Shown in pieces: positions 10,395-21,900 of a stretch of DNA of 64,000 nt (positions within the stretch are counted from its first letter, which is position 1; every line of letters starts with the position of its first letter). A program made the translations under genes and the position numbers. This stretch comes from Ureibacillus thermophilus. GTDB taxonomy: Bacteria; Bacillota; Bacilli; Bacillales_A; Planococcaceae. The notes beneath the pieces are model-generated. The model saw nothing but the letters and a program-made list of their open reading frames with translations, did no database searches and was not told the DNA's origin. The stretch spans positions 2,212,173-2,276,172 of the forward strand of contig NZ_CP036528.1 of the NCBI RefSeq assembly GCF_004331915.1. The letters run 5' to 3'.

Positions 10395-10679
10395 TTTCAT
10401 TTTTGTATGAAACCTATCTAATATCAAGATGAAAAATTGATAAATACTCTATAATTAAGCATTATATGTTTAAAATATATCAACATCTGACACAGATTCT
10501 TCACTTTTTGTATATTATTTTATTTTTAACTCACTGTTTCATTTCCAAAAGGACAAGAAACGTTCTCAATTTTATATAAATGGATGTACATAGGGCAAAT
10601 AAGCAGCTGATTTAGGAATAAATAAAAAGAACAATGTTTGAATGAAAACATATTTATTGACAACTATTCTTATAATGAT

Positions 10680-10895
10680 AGAGGCTGGGACATAAACAAA
10701 AAATGAAAGGGGCAGTTGAAAGAGTTTTGATAAAAAATTGATATAACGAAAAATTGATTTCCGTTCCGGGCCCGAGGAAAGCGTCCCCGGAACGGAAATC
10801 AATTTTAATAACATATCAAAAAAACATCATTTTCTCCTTGGAGAAAATGATGTTTTTTAAATTTGTCCGAACCTCTTTTTTGTCCCAACCTCTTT
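10680..10895. repeat. dispersed MITE-like repeat, copy A (internally deleted)
   Basis: A 216-base element with ends GAGGCTGGGACATAAAC and TTGTCCCAACCTCTTT. Read in the same orientation, it is nearly identical to the reverse complement of copy B at 14652-14932 over both outer parts, but lacks roughly 65-90 bases of the GC-rich middle. The retained middle folds into a long hairpin with about 20-base arms (ATTGATTTCCGTTCCGGG and complement). A second perfect hairpin, arms AACATCATTTTCTCC at 10823-10854 with A/T runs on both sides, would work as a bidirectional terminator. The right end seems duplicated: TTTGTCCGAACCTCTTT is followed directly by TTGTCCCAACCTCTTT. It abuts a truncated MFS gene. 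Confidence 0.8.
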
Positions 10896-11228
10896 AAGTT
10901 GCCGTAGGACTCATTGTTTTAAGTGCAGCTTCAAACAGCTTCGTACTGCTTCTTTCAAGCGTTTTAATTGGCCTCGGCTACGGCAATATGCAATCTTGCA
11001 TTCAAGGCATAGCTGTTAAAGTAACGCCTGTCCATCGAATGGGGCTTGCCACTTCCATCATTCTTCATTTTCCTTGATGGAGGATTGGGATTTGGGCTAT
11101 ATTTGCTCGGCTTCATTGTTCCTTACACAACTTACCGCAAGCTTTATTTCTGTTTAACTTTTGTCGTGTTGGCAACCATTCTTCATTACTTTTTCCTTCA
11201 TGGAAGAAAAGCAACGATTTTTCAATAG
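10896..11228 (+). pseudogene. C-terminal remnant of an MFS transporter, frameshifted
   Basis: Translation from about 10901 gives a hydrophobic segment containing VLIGLGYGNMQS and VTPVHRMGLATS, typical of the last third of an MFS drug-efflux permease. After LHF the frame shifts, and the next frame continues as FLDGGLGFGLYLLGF to a stop at 11228. Both parts fit one transporter C-terminus. The first two thirds are missing; the remnant begins where repeat copy A ends. No start codon or ribosome site is present. It is a dead fragment. Confidence 0.8.
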
Positions 11229-11248
11229 TGCCAGAATCAAATAAAAAA

Positions 11249-11293
11249 ACCGGACGAAGCTGAAGTTTTTCAGCCATCGTTCGGTATTTTTTT
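11249..11293. terminator. bidirectional terminator between MFS remnant and recD2
   Basis: A hairpin of ACCGGACGAAGCTGA paired imperfectly with CAGCCATCGTTCGGT, with an A7 run on the left and a T7 run on the right, so it can end transcription from either side. It serves recD2 on the minus strand. Confidence 0.75.
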
Positions 11294-11302
11294 ATCAGTC
11301 TT

Positions 11303-13756
11303 TTATTCATCTAAAAAATCATAAGGAGTGATTCCATCCATGCCAATCATCGGATGGATTTTCGATACGGTTTCGGCATTAAGAACAGGCGGAAGCGGAA
11401 TTGCTTCATTTTCTTTTTTTTCTTCAACTGTATCGCTAACAACATGCTGATTTATTTTAGTTTCCTTCTCATCCGCCTCGGCTGGATTTAAACGAATCTT
11501 TAAAGTCGTAAACCGCTTCAAATCGTCGGTGCGCTCGATGCCTTTCTTCAATTCTTCCGGTTCGCCGCACAAAATTAAAAAGTTTTTTGCCCGGGTAATT
11601 CCCGTATAGATTAAGTTTCTGCGAAGCATTTTGGCATAACTGCGGACAATCGGCATGATCACCGTCTGGAATTCGCTTCCCTGCGATTTATGGATGGAGC
11701 AGCAATAGGCCAGAGTTATTTGATTCAAGTCGCTCCTGTCATACACCACTTCATTTCCATCATACGAAACAACCACCTGGTCTTTCTTTTCAACGGTTTC
11801 CTTCGCTTTCAAAATGGCAACGATTTCTCCAATATCCCCATTAAATACGTTCTTTTCCGGCTGATTGACAAGCTGCAATACTTTATCGCCAATGCGGAAA
11901 ATCGTATCTCCATAGTTCACTTCTTTTCGCGTTCCGTCCTTATTTGGATTAACAAGCTCTTGAATTTCTTTATTTAAACGGTCAATGCCAGCTGGTCCTT
12001 TATACATCGGCGCCAACACTTGAATATCTCGAATGGATTGCCCTTTTGCCATCGCACTTTTCACCACTTGTGTGACGACGCTTGCAATTTGTTCGGCAGA
12101 AGCTTTTATAAAAGAACGGTCACTCGTTTTGGCCGTGAGACAATCAGGAACAAGACCTTTTTTGATTTGATGGGCCATTTCAATAATCGTTGACCCTTCC
12201 GCCTGACGGTACACTTCTGTCAGTTCAATGGTCGGCACAATATTGGATGCCAATAAATCCTTCAACACTTGTCCAGGACCAACCGGAGGCAATTGATCTT
12301 GGTCTCCCACAAGCACCACTTGCGCATCTGGCGGAATGCTTTTTAACAATTGATGGCTTAACCAAGTATCCACCATTGACATTTCATCAATAATGACAAG
12401 ACGCCCATGAATTTCTCGTCCGATTTCTTCTTCGTTGTTTTTTTCTTGTCCATTAAATCCTAACAAACGATGAATCGTCATCGCTGGCAATCCGGTTGAT
12501 TCGGAAAGGCGTTTTGCGGCTCTTCCCGTCGGCGCTGCAAGAACAATAGGAAAAGGCTCTTCCCTTTTGGCATATTCAATTGGATTTAACGAGAGCCCAT
12601 GCAGTTCCGCAAACACTTCCACAATTCCACGAACCACCGTTGTTTTCCCAGTTCCTGGTCCTCCAGTTAAAATCATAATCGAAGAATTGATTGCCTGTTC
12701 AATGGCTTTTGCCTGCGTCTCGGCATAGGTTACTTCCAGCCGCTCTTCCGCTTCGCCAATAGCTTTTCGGATTTCATCCTTTGAAAACTTTTTTGTATGT
12801 TCATTGTTCTTAATAAAATGTAGAATTTTAGTGGCGATGCCGACTTCGCTGTAATAAAGAGACGGCAAATAAATTCGCGTTTCTTCCCCGCAAATTTTCC
12901 CTTCTTCCTCCAATTCAATAACAGCTGCCGATATGGATTCATAAGGGATTTCTTCTGTTTGGCTTTGTTCTAGAATCTCTTTTACTTCCGGCAGAAGTTG
13001 TTCCGCTTCTAAATATACATGGCCTTCCGTTAAAGCTGCCTGGTTCAACACAAAAAGCACTGCCGCTTTAATGCGGTCGGGATGGTTTCCTATGATGCCG
13101 AGTTTCTTTCCTAATTCATCCGCTTTGGCAAAACCGACACCTTCCACTTCTTCAGTTAAGCGATATGGATTTTGGGATAATAGCTCAATCGTCTCTTCCC
13201 GGTATGTTTGATAGATTTTCATACCCAGCTGCGGACCAAAACCCCACTCGCTTAATTGAATCATAATCCGGTCCAATCCTAAATTTTTCTCTAAGGTGCT
13301 TCGAATCGTGATTTTTTTATCTTCAGATAGCCTTGGCACTTCATCCAGTACATATGGATTTTCCATAATTTTTTTCAACGCATCGGCCCCTAATGTTTTC
13401 ACGATCAATTCCGCCGTTTTCCGTCCAATTCCCGGAAACAGGTCGCTTGATAAATAATGAATAACTCCTTGTTCAGTGGCAGGCACTTCTCTTTCAAAGG
13501 TTTCCACTTGAAATTGCAATCCGTATTTTGGATGAGTTGTTAAGCCCCCGAAAAATCGGTAATCCAGCTCTTCATCCAGAGGCGGAAAATATCCAACAAC
13601 GGTAATTTCCTTCTCTTCATATTGCAAATTCGTTTCTTTTATTTTTACTTTTACTATGGAATACATATTGGATGCGTTATGAAAAATGGAAACAATCGGT
13701 TGGCCTAAAATAAAGTTTTTATCAATATGTAAAGGAAAAAGTTCCCCCATTTTCAT
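11303..13756 (-). CDS. recD2: SF1B DNA helicase RecD2 (YrrC)
   Basis: About 817 residues, as expected for stand-alone RecD2. It unwinds DNA 5'-3' in replication restart and repair without RecBC. An N-terminal OB-like domain and helix-hairpin-helix region (about 90-220) precede a Walker A GGPGTGKTT (near 375), Walker B DEMSMVD (near 440), and C-terminal helicase motifs with LAYCCSIHKSQGSEF. Start ATG 13756 follows GGAGAG by 6 bases; upstream in-frame codons have no ribosome site. In B. subtilis it sits next to yrrB-mnmA; here an extra gene and repeat copy B lie between. The two inverted repeat copies bracket it. Confidence 0.93.
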   Translation of the reverse strand: MKMGELFPLHIDKNFILGQPIVSIFHNASNMYSIVKVKIKETNLQYEEKEITVVGYFPPLDEELDYRFFGGLTTHPKYGLQFQVETFEREVPATEQGVIHYLSSDLFPGIGRKTAELIVKTLGADALKKIMENPYVLDEVPRLSEDKKITIRSTLEKNLGLDRIMIQLSEWGFGPQLGMKIYQTYREETIELLSQNPYRLTEEVEGVGFAKADELGKKLGIIGNHPDRIKAAVLFVLNQAALTEGHVYLEAEQLLPEVKEILEQSQTEEIPYESISAAVIELEEEGKICGEETRIYLPSLYYSEVGIATKILHFIKNNEHTKKFSKDEIRKAIGEAEERLEVTYAETQAKAIEQAINSSIMILTGGPGTGKTTVVRGIVEVFAELHGLSLNPIEYAKREEPFPIVLAAPTGRAAKRLSESTGLPAMTIHRLLGFNGQEKNNEEEIGREIHGRLVIIDEMSMVDTWLSHQLLKSIPPDAQVVLVGDQDQLPPVGPGQVLKDLLASNIVPTIELTEVYRQAEGSTIIEMAHQIKKGLVPDCLTAKTSDRSFIKASAEQIASVVTQVVKSAMAKGQSIRDIQVLAPMYKGPAGIDRLNKEIQELVNPNKDGTRKEVNYGDTIFRIGDKVLQLVNQPEKNVFNGDIGEIVAILKAKETVEKKDQVVVSYDGNEVVYDRSDLNQITLAYCCSIHKSQGSEFQTVIMPIVRSYAKMLRRNLIYTGITRAKNFLILCGEPEELKKGIERTDDLKRFTTLKIRLNPAEADEKETKINQHVVSDTVEEKKENEAIPLPPVLNAETVSKIHPMIGMDGITPYDFLDE

Positions 13757-13887
13757 ACGCTCCTCTCCGATAAAATCTCTTAATATCATATCATTTTTAT
13801 CATCTCTTCAAAATAGAAACTTCCCCTTCTCGATTAAATGAAAAACCAATGATATGATGGTAATAAAAAGTATAGTTGAAGGGATTC

Positions 13888-14643
13888 GTGAAGGAAATGG
13901 AATTTAGACCATGCATTGACTTACATGAAGGAAAAGTAAAGCAAATTGTCGGAAGCACATTGGGACAAGAAAACGTAGTGGAAAATTTTATTTCAGAAAA
14001 AGATGCTTCCTACTACGCGAAACTTTTTCAACAAGATGGCTTGAAGGGCGGGCATGTCATTATGCTGGGCCCTGGAAACGAAGAGCAGGCAAAATTGGCA
14101 TTATCGGTTTATCCAGACGGCCTTCAAATCGGGGGCGGCATCACTGCGGATAATGCGAAAAAATGGATTGATAGAGGTGCCAGTCATGTTATTGTGACTT
14201 CTTACATATTCCATGACGGAAAATTGGATATGGAACGATTGGAGAAACTTGTGGAAGCCATAGGAAAAGAGCATATTGTCCTTGATTTAAGCTGCCGAAA
14301 ACGAGACGGGAAATGGTATGTGGTAACAGATAAATGGACGAAATTCAGCGATTTTGAAGTGAATCAAGAAAATATTTCCTTCCTAGAACGATATTGCGAC
14401 GAGTTTTTAATCCATGCCGTTGATGTGGAAGGGAAAAAAAGCGGCATGCAGGAAGAGCTTGTGCAAGATTTGGCGAAATGGACAAACATTCCGACTACTT
14501 ATGCAGGCGGAGTTCGCTCCTTGGAAGATTTAGAACGATTTAAAGAATTATCCGGAGGGAAACTGCACGTTACCATTGGCAGCGCTTTAGATATTTTTGG
14601 AGGAAATTTATCTTATCGAGATGTCGTGGCATATTGCAAATAA
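13888..14643 (+). CDS. hisA: eukaryotic-type ProFAR isomerase (HisA/HIS6-like)
   Basis: About 251 residues. It resembles fungal/plant HIS6 (5-ProFAR isomerase, fourth step of histidine synthesis) rather than bacterial HisA: CIDLHEGKVKQIVG, YYAKLF, GGHVIMLGPGN, LQIGGGI, LDLSCRK, DEFLIHAVDVEG and GSALDIFGGN all match the yeast protein in order. These include the Asp of CIDLH and the second catalytic Asp in AVDVEG. The GTG at 13888 is chosen because AAGGG lies 4-5 bases upstream; an ATG three codons later is the alternative. It is not in a his operon. It stands alone between recD2 (divergent) and repeat copy B, whose hairpin would terminate it, and this suggests acquisition. Confidence 0.85.
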   Translation: MKEMEFRPCIDLHEGKVKQIVGSTLGQENVVENFISEKDASYYAKLFQQDGLKGGHVIMLGPGNEEQAKLALSVYPDGLQIGGGITADNAKKWIDRGASHVIVTSYIFHDGKLDMERLEKLVEAIGKEHIVLDLSCRKRDGKWYVVTDKWTKFSDFEVNQENISFLERYCDEFLIHAVDVEGKKSGMQEELVQDLAKWTNIPTTYAGGVRSLEDLERFKELSGGKLHVTIGSALDIFGGNLSYRDVVAYCK

Positions 14644-14651
14644 AGAATTTT

Positions 14652-14932
14652 AAAGAGGTTGGGACAAATCTAAAAAAACATCATTTTCTCCAAGGAGAAA
14701 ATGATGTTTTTTTGATATGTTATTAAAATTGATTTCCGTTCCGGGGACGCTTTCCGCGGGCCCGGCTCGAGCCTCCTCGGAGCTCATTGCTTCGCTCCTG
14801 CGGTGTCTCGAGACACGGGCTATTCCCGCAGGAGTCGCCCCGTCACTTCAATCAATTTTTAGTTATATCAAATATTTATCAAAACCCTTTCAACTACCCC
14901 TTTAATTTTTTGTTTATGTCCCAGCCTCTTTT
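14652..14932. repeat. dispersed MITE-like repeat, copy B (full length)
   Basis: A 281-base element starting AAAGAGGTTGGGACAAAT 8 bases after the hisA-like stop and ending TGTCCCAGCCTCTTT. Its termini are imperfect inverted repeats. The first hairpin (14677-14708, arms AACATCATTTTCTCC, A/T runs on both sides) is a ready terminator for the upstream gene. The GC-rich centre contains CTCCTGCGG paired with CCGCAGGAG around the palindrome TGTCTCGAGACA. It is the inverted partner of copy A at 10680-10895 and retains the middle part that copy A lacks. It encodes no protein, as in a non-autonomous miniature element. Confidence 0.8.
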
Positions 14933-14946
14933 TATTGAATTCTTCA

Positions 14947-15624
14947 TTAATTGAAGGCATCATTATTTTTTACTCTCATGTTTACCATGTCGTAAATATA
15001 TCTTGCCTGGTCATGTTCCGGCTGGATGGTGAAAGCCTGCTTTAAATGATAAAGGGTTTTTTCTGTATCATCGGTCGAAAGGGCGTAAAGCACCCCTAAA
15101 TTATAATGGGCATCTGCATTCTTTTCATCTTTTTCTAAAACAAATTCCAATTCTTTCTTTGCCAAATCAAACATTTCAAGCTTGCATAAAATAATGCCGT
15201 AGCTTAAACGGATTTGCAAATCATCAGGCGCTAGTTCAGCCGCCCGCTGCATGTATGGCAAAGCTAATTTCACTTGGTTTTCCTTTTCAAAGCATTTGCC
15301 TAGCATATAGTAGCTATCGGCTCCTTCAATGCCATACTCAATTGACTTTTGATACAGTTTGGCAGCCTCTAAAAAACGCTCGGCATTATAATACAAATTT
15401 GCAAGCCCATAATAAGCTGTTGCTGCTTTTTCATCAAGGGTAATGGCTTTTTGGAAAAATCGTTCTGCCCGCTCTACTTCATTCATTGCCGCAAGCACGT
15501 TGCCAAAGTTAATGTAGCCTATCGGATTATCAGGATTTTGTTCGATGGCTTCCGTAAAAGCTTTTACGGCATCTTCATAGCGTTTTTCTTGCAGCGCTTT
15601 GATTCCTTCTTCATTATAATTCAT
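14947..15624 (-). CDS. yrrB: tetratricopeptide repeat protein (YrrB-like)
   Basis: About 225 residues made almost entirely of TPR helices; recurring pattern examples are NPIGYINFGNVLAAMNE, AATAYYGLANLYYNAERF and NADAHYNLGVLYAL. TPR proteins are protein-interaction scaffolds. Position next to mnmA matches B. subtilis yrrB, whose partner is not established. The ATG at 15624 is chosen for the GAGAGGTGAG ribosome site just upstream. It is the last gene of the minus-strand run cymR-yrvO-mnmA-yrrB, 44 bases after the mnmA stop. Confidence 0.88.
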   Translation of the reverse strand: MNYNEEGIKALQEKRYEDAVKAFTEAIEQNPDNPIGYINFGNVLAAMNEVERAERFFQKAITLDEKAATAYYGLANLYYNAERFLEAAKLYQKSIEYGIEGADSYYMLGKCFEKENQVKLALPYMQRAAELAPDDLQIRLSYGIILCKLEMFDLAKKELEFVLEKDEKNADAHYNLGVLYALSTDDTEKTLYHLKQAFTIQPEHDQARYIYDMVNMRVKNNDAFN

Positions 15625-15668
15625 GCTTCTCACCTCTCATGAAAAAAGGCGACTCATTCAGCCGCCCA

Positions 15669-17950
<2,282 letters not shown>

Positions 17951-17967
17951 TCTGATAAACTCCTTTA

Positions 17968-18387
17968 TTAAATATAGAACATATAACCGTCATATTCAGT
18001 TTCTTCATTGTAGTTTGCTAAATCTTCAATCGTTGTTGTATCAAGCACTTGCTTTACCGCATCACGAATCCGGATCCAAAGCTGTTGCTGAGGCGGCTCT
18101 TCATCTTCAATTCCCTCAACCGGCTGGATTGGACCTTCCAATACGCGGATTACATCGGCAGCGGAAATTTTGCTTGGTGGAATGGCAAGCAAATATCCGC
18201 CATATGCGCCGCGCACACTTTTAACTAACCCGGCGATGCGCAAAGGAGATACTAATTGTTCTAAGTATGCCTCAGAAAGATTTTTTTCTTCCGCAATTTT
18301 GCGCAATGGAAGTGGACCGTCCCCATAATGTTTTGCTAGTTCAATCATAATTGTTAATCCATATCTACCTTTTGTTGATATTTTCAT
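17968..18387 (-). CDS. cymR: Rrf2-family regulator of cysteine metabolism CymR
   Basis: 139 residues, Rrf2 family with an N-terminal winged helix (KGRYGLTIMIELAKHYG, then SEAYLEQLVSPLR recognition region). It contains no cysteine at the positions where Fe-S Rrf2 members such as IscR hold a cluster, as in CymR of B. subtilis, which works with CysK rather than a cluster. Start ATG 18387 follows GAGGTG by 6 bases. It heads the run to yrvO, mnmA and yrrB and is divergent from rarA, the same arrangement as in B. subtilis. Confidence 0.88.
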   Translation of the reverse strand: MKISTKGRYGLTIMIELAKHYGDGPLPLRKIAEEKNLSEAYLEQLVSPLRIAGLVKSVRGAYGGYLLAIPPSKISAADVIRVLEGPIQPVEGIEDEEPPQQQLWIRIRDAVKQVLDTTTIEDLANYNEETEYDGYMFYI

Positions 18388-18515
18388 CTCATACACCTCA
18401 AATTTTTATTCCGATATTCTTAGTCAAGTATACCATAACACCTTTTATTCCACTTGGAAAAGGTCTATTATAATTTTGTATAAAAAGTTTTAATCAGTTC
18501 ATCGGAGGAAATACT

Positions 18516-19805
18516 ATGCAAAACGAACCATTAGCCTTTCGAATGCGACCTAGGAATTTAAATGAAGTAATTGGACAACAGCATATTATCGGAAAAAACA
18601 CCGCATTGTATAAAATGGTGCAAAAAGGTTATGTACCATCGATGTTATTATACGGCGAACCGGGAACAGGGAAAACATCCATTGCATATGCGATTGCAGG
18701 AAGCACAAATTTGCCTTTTTTTCCATTAAACGCAACAATTGCAGGAAAAAAGGATGTCGAACAAATTGTATCAGAAGCAAGGCTCACAGGAAAAGTCCTA
18801 TTATTTTTAGATGAGATTCATCGATTTAATAAACTGCAACAAGATACATTATTACCCCATGTTGAAAACGGGTCAATTATTTTAATCGGCGCGACGACAG
18901 AAAATCCTTTCCATGACGTCAATCCGGCCATACGTTCCCGCTGCGGAGAAATTTTTCAATTAAAACGGCTCACTCCTGAGGAAGTAGTAGAACTATTAAA
19001 TAGAGCCATAGTGGATGAAGAGCGAGGATTAGGAAAATATGCAATTGAAATTTCCGATGAGCAGTTAAAAAACATTGCCATCGCATCCAATGGCGATGCT
19101 CGAAAAGCCTTGACTTTATTGGAATCAGTTTTTTATGCTTCGGAAGAAATCGATGGAAAAGTGAAAGTGGAAGACCGCATTATTGAGCAGTTATCAAAAC
19201 GGATTGGCGTTTATGGAGATAAAGGCGGCTCGCATTTTTACAATTTATTGTCAGCTCTGCAAAAATCCGTAAGAGGCAGCGATGTTAATGCCAGCTTATA
19301 TTATTTGGCGCATCTTTTGGAAACAGGGGATTTGGTGGCCGTATGCAGAAGGCTGCTTGTAATGGCTTATGAAGACATCGGGCTGGCAAATCCTCATGTG
19401 GGCGCTCACGTATATGCGGCTACAGAAGCGGCAAAAGCGCTCGGTTTGCCTGAAGCAAGAATTCCCCTTGCCAATGCAGTCATTGAAATGTGCTTGTCTG
19501 AAAAATCCAATTCGGCCTATAAAGCGTTAGATGCGGCCATTGAGGCAATCCATGAAGGAAAAACTGGCGACATCCCAATGCATTTACGGGATGCCCATTA
19601 TGCGGGGGCAAAAACTTTAGGCCACGTCGGTTATCAATATCCTCACGATTTTCCAATTGGCACTTTTGGCGGATGGGTGAATCAGCAATACTTGCCGGAC
19701 AATCTCCAAGATGCGGAATTTTACCGTCCCGTGATAGCCGGTGAAGAAAAGCGGATGGCAACCATCTATGAAAAGTTGAAAACTCTGAAAAACAAAAATC
19801 CATAG
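18516..19805 (+). CDS. rarA: replication-associated recombination protein A (RarA/MgsA)
   Basis: 429 residues, AAA+ ATPase of the RarA/Mgs1/WRNIP1 family that acts at stalled replication forks. Walker [11 protein letters not shown] near residue 46; Walker [12 protein letters not shown] near 98; sensor 1 GATTENP; arginine finger region [11 protein letters not shown]-terminal tetramerisation domain ending with [25 protein letters not shown] lies 7 bases before the ATG. Divergent from cymR; a strong terminator follows at 19815. Confidence 0.95.
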   Translation: MQNEPLAFRMRPRNLNEVIGQQHIIGKNTALYKMVQKGYVPSMLLYGEPGTGKTSIAYAIAGSTNLPFFPLNATIAGKKDVEQIVSEARLTGKVLLFLDEIHRFNKLQQDTLLPHVENGSIILIGATTENPFHDVNPAIRSRCGEIFQLKRLTPEEVVELLNRAIVDEERGLGKYAIEISDEQLKNIAIASNGDARKALTLLESVFYASEEIDGKVKVEDRIIEQLSKRIGVYGDKGGSHFYNLLSALQKSVRGSDVNASLYYLAHLLETGDLVAVCRRLLVMAYEDIGLANPHVGAHVYAATEAAKALGLPEARIPLANAVIEMCLSEKSNSAYKALDAAIEAIHEGKTGDIPMHLRDAHYAGAKTLGHVGYQYPHDFPIGTFGGWVNQQYLPDNLQDAEFYRPVIAGEEKRMATIYEKLKTLKNKNP

Positions 19806-19814
19806 TTTCCGAAT

Positions 19815-19876
19815 GAAAAAGCCCCTATTTTTGTAAAATGTATTTCTACTTTTACTAAACAAGGGGCTTTTTCTGT
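19815..19876 (+). terminator. rho-independent terminator after rarA
   Basis: Arms AAAAAGCCCCT and AGGGGCTTTTT enclose an A/T-rich loop; a T run follows on the plus strand and an A run precedes it, so it may also stop the convergent gene at 19932. Confidence 0.75.
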
Positions 19877-19931
19877 TAAAAACCATATTTTCTTGTCCAA
19901 AAGCATAAGCCATTCACTCAAAGGTTATTAG

Positions 19932-20444
19932 TCAATTAGAAATTTTTTGTAAACAGAATTCATGAAAATATTTGATGCAATCAAACAGACGATTATTTTT
20001 GGCTAAATAGGTTTTTTCAAATTGGGAATGGTCATCATATAAATGGCTGTAAGTTTGTCCGATTTCTTGTAAAAATTGATAATTGCGCCCTTGCACATCC
20101 GGCAGGCAGCTTGCTGCATCGTACAAGGCATGTTTAATTTTTTCTTTTTGTTCTTCAGAAAGTTCTTTTTGAAGATTGATATATGCAAAAATTTTAAAGT
20201 ACATAATTCGGCTTACATTATCCATAAACAAAGACCAATACATTTCATTTTCCGGCAATTGTCTATTATTACTTTGAATGTAATTTCTAAAGTAGGTATT
20301 TAACTCATTCAATAATTGCCCTAACTCTTCATAAGCAATATCCCATTTTTGAGATGTATCCACGTAATTAAATAAAATCCTATCCAGTTCTTCCTGCAGC
20401 TGAAATAAATTCATTAAGTCATTCGTCACTTGGATTTTCGTCAT
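19932..20444 (-). CDS. hypothetical protein, 170 residues
   Basis: Not recognised. A mostly alpha-helical, soluble, acidic protein rich in Tyr, Phe, Asn and Gln, without signal peptide or membrane segment and without an obvious catalytic motif; two cysteines near the C-terminus. It is probably real: AAAGGGGG lies 8 bases before the ATG, codon use resembles neighbours, and it fills the space between rarA and tcdA. It is transcribed alone. B. subtilis has no obvious counterpart at this place. Confidence 0.6.
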   Translation of the reverse strand: MTKIQVTNDLMNLFQLQEELDRILFNYVDTSQKWDIAYEELGQLLNELNTYFRNYIQSNNRQLPENEMYWSLFMDNVSRIMYFKIFAYINLQKELSEEQKEKIKHALYDAASCLPDVQGRNYQFLQEIGQTYSHLYDDHSQFEKTYLAKNNRLFDCIKYFHEFCLQKISN

Positions 20445-20609
20445 AAAATACCCCCTTTGTGATCCTGGTTATTATCAATAATAGCAATAAAGTTAATTTA
20501 TTATTGGCGGAAATAATAAAACGTGAAAAAATTGTATTAAGTATGCTGATTTGTATTCATTATTGACAATTTTCGGAATTTGGGGGTATTTGCATTTTTA
20601 TATAGAATG

Positions 20610-21371
20610 TTAGTGCTTTACACGTTGAATAGGAATATCTTTTAACACTGAATTAATAACCCAGCTTGCACAAATGAGACCACAAACAGATGGGCAATAA
20701 GCATTAGATGAAGGCGGCATTTTAGCTTTTCGAATCTCCGCATTAGGATTTCCTACTTCTTCCACCACATCCGGTCTTACTACAATCGGCGACTCATCGG
20801 AAAAGACAACGGTAATGCCTTTTTTAATGCCCTCTTTTCGCAATTTTGTACGAATCACTTTAGCCATTGGACAAGTATGGGTTTTGGAAATATCTGCAAT
20901 GCGGAATCTTGTCGGATCCATTTTATTGGCAGCACCCATGCTGGATATAATAGGGATATTCCGTTTTAAACACTCTTTCATTAAATGAATTTTGTAGCTG
21001 ATTGTGTCCGATGCATCAATCACATAATCAATATCGTATTCGAAAAATTTTTCATAGGTTTCTTCTGTGTAAAACATGTGCAAATGAATGACTTCACATT
21101 CCGGATTGATATCTTTAATCCGCTCTTTCATCACTTCTGCTTTAGGACGGCCGATAGTGGATAAATATGCCACTAACTGGCGATTAATATTCGTAATATC
21201 CACTACATCTTTATCTACTAAAATGATGCGTCCAATGCCGCTGCGCGCACAAGCCTCAGCCGCAAAGGAACCGACCCCGCCAATTCCCAAAATGGCTACT
21301 GTAGTATTTTTTAATTTTTCCAAACCTTCTTTACCTATAGCTAACTCATTTCTTGAAAATTGATGTAACAT
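20610..21371 (-). CDS. tcdA: tRNA threonylcarbamoyladenosine dehydratase TcdA
   Basis: 253 residues, E1-like ThiF/MoeB fold (B. subtilis YrvM). It cyclises t6A to ct6A in ANN-decoding tRNAs with ATP. Nucleotide-binding GIGGVGSFAAE near residue 31, followed by VDKDVVDITNINRQL; the AMP-forming DASDTISYK segment and the C-terminal MPPSSNAYCPSVCG motif match the family. Start ATG 21371 gives MLHQFSRNELAIG, the family's N-terminus; GAAAGG lies 9 bases upstream. Confidence 0.93.
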   Translation of the reverse strand: MLHQFSRNELAIGKEGLEKLKNTTVAILGIGGVGSFAAEACARSGIGRIILVDKDVVDITNINRQLVAYLSTIGRPKAEVMKERIKDINPECEVIHLHMFYTEETYEKFFEYDIDYVIDASDTISYKIHLMKECLKRNIPIISSMGAANKMDPTRFRIADISKTHTCPMAKVIRTKLRKEGIKKGITVVFSDESPIVVRPDVVEEVGNPNAEIRKAKMPPSSNAYCPSVCGLICASWVINSVLKDIPIQRVKH

Positions 21372-21469
21372 ACCTTTCTGCCTTTCATTCTAATTTTTCT
21401 CATCGGAATTATAACATAACTCGTTTTTTTAGGGTATACTCCAATCTTTAATCATTTCAATCAATAATA

Positions 21470-21501
21470 AAAACTCCTCCAACGATCATGGAGGAGTCAT
21501 A
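21470..21501 (-). terminator. terminator downstream of 6S RNA
   Basis: Perfect arms ACTCCTCCA/TGGAGGAGT with a 7-base loop, followed on the minus strand by TTTTATT. It separates the 6S RNA unit from tcdA. Confidence 0.75.
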
Positions 21502-21523
21502 TTTCCGATACATTTTATTTCAA

Positions 21524-21754
21524 AAATCAGTCCCACATCTTACGCGACGAATCCCGAAAGTGCCGTAGTGCGTAATTAACATTGTTTTGAACCCGCAGCT
21601 CGGCAGGTGGGTGCCCTCACTGACTCTTTAAACGTCCCCTGTATTGGCGTTCAAATGGGGCATGTTTGCCAAGCCAGGATTTGGGCTCCCTTTTTATAGG
21701 TGTTCGGTCAAAACTGTTAATGTAGCGCATTCGCGTACACTTCAGGATTCGTTT
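21524..21754 (-). ncRNA. bsrA: 6S RNA (bsrA/6S-1 homologue)
   Basis: The gap between aspS and tcdA holds no ORF but has a structured, GC-richer stretch, exactly where B. subtilis carries 6S-1 RNA. On the minus strand the transcript begins near ATCCTGAAGTGTACGCG, similar to the known 5' end (TCCTGATGTGT), and ends CGCGTAAGATGTGGGACTG, which pairs back to it. 6S RNA is a long double-stranded hairpin with a central bubble that mimics an open promoter and sequesters sigma-A RNA polymerase. Length about 230 bases; ends are inferred from the promoter and closing stem. Confidence 0.8.
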
Positions 21755-21760
21755 GTCTTT

Positions 21761-21789
21761 ATAATATCATCCAATAACCAATATTGCAA
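21761..21789 (-). promoter_or_regulatory. sigma-A promoter of 6S RNA
   Basis: On the minus strand TTGCAA (21784-21789) and TATTAT (21761-21766) are 17 bases apart, placing +1 close to 21754, just before the conserved 6S RNA 5' sequence. Confidence 0.7.
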
Positions 21790-21861
21790 TGAATAAGGAA
21801 TGATTTGTAATATTCTTTTGATATTTTTATTTAATATTTGATTCATCATTTTTTAACAAAT

Positions 21862-21893
21862 GAAAAAGGATCAGGCAACCCGCTCCTTTTCGA
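21862..21893 (-). terminator. probable terminator of hisS-aspS
   Basis: Minus-strand arms AAAAGGA and TCCTTTT around a 13-base GC-rich loop, followed by a short T run, 8 bases beyond the aspS stop. The stem is short, so efficiency is uncertain. Confidence 0.5.
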
Positions 21894-21900
21894 TTCTTCA

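Noticed and set aside
10660..10679. TTGACA and TATAAT next to repeat copy A
   Set aside because: They are only 8 bases apart, so they cannot form a sigma-A promoter together.
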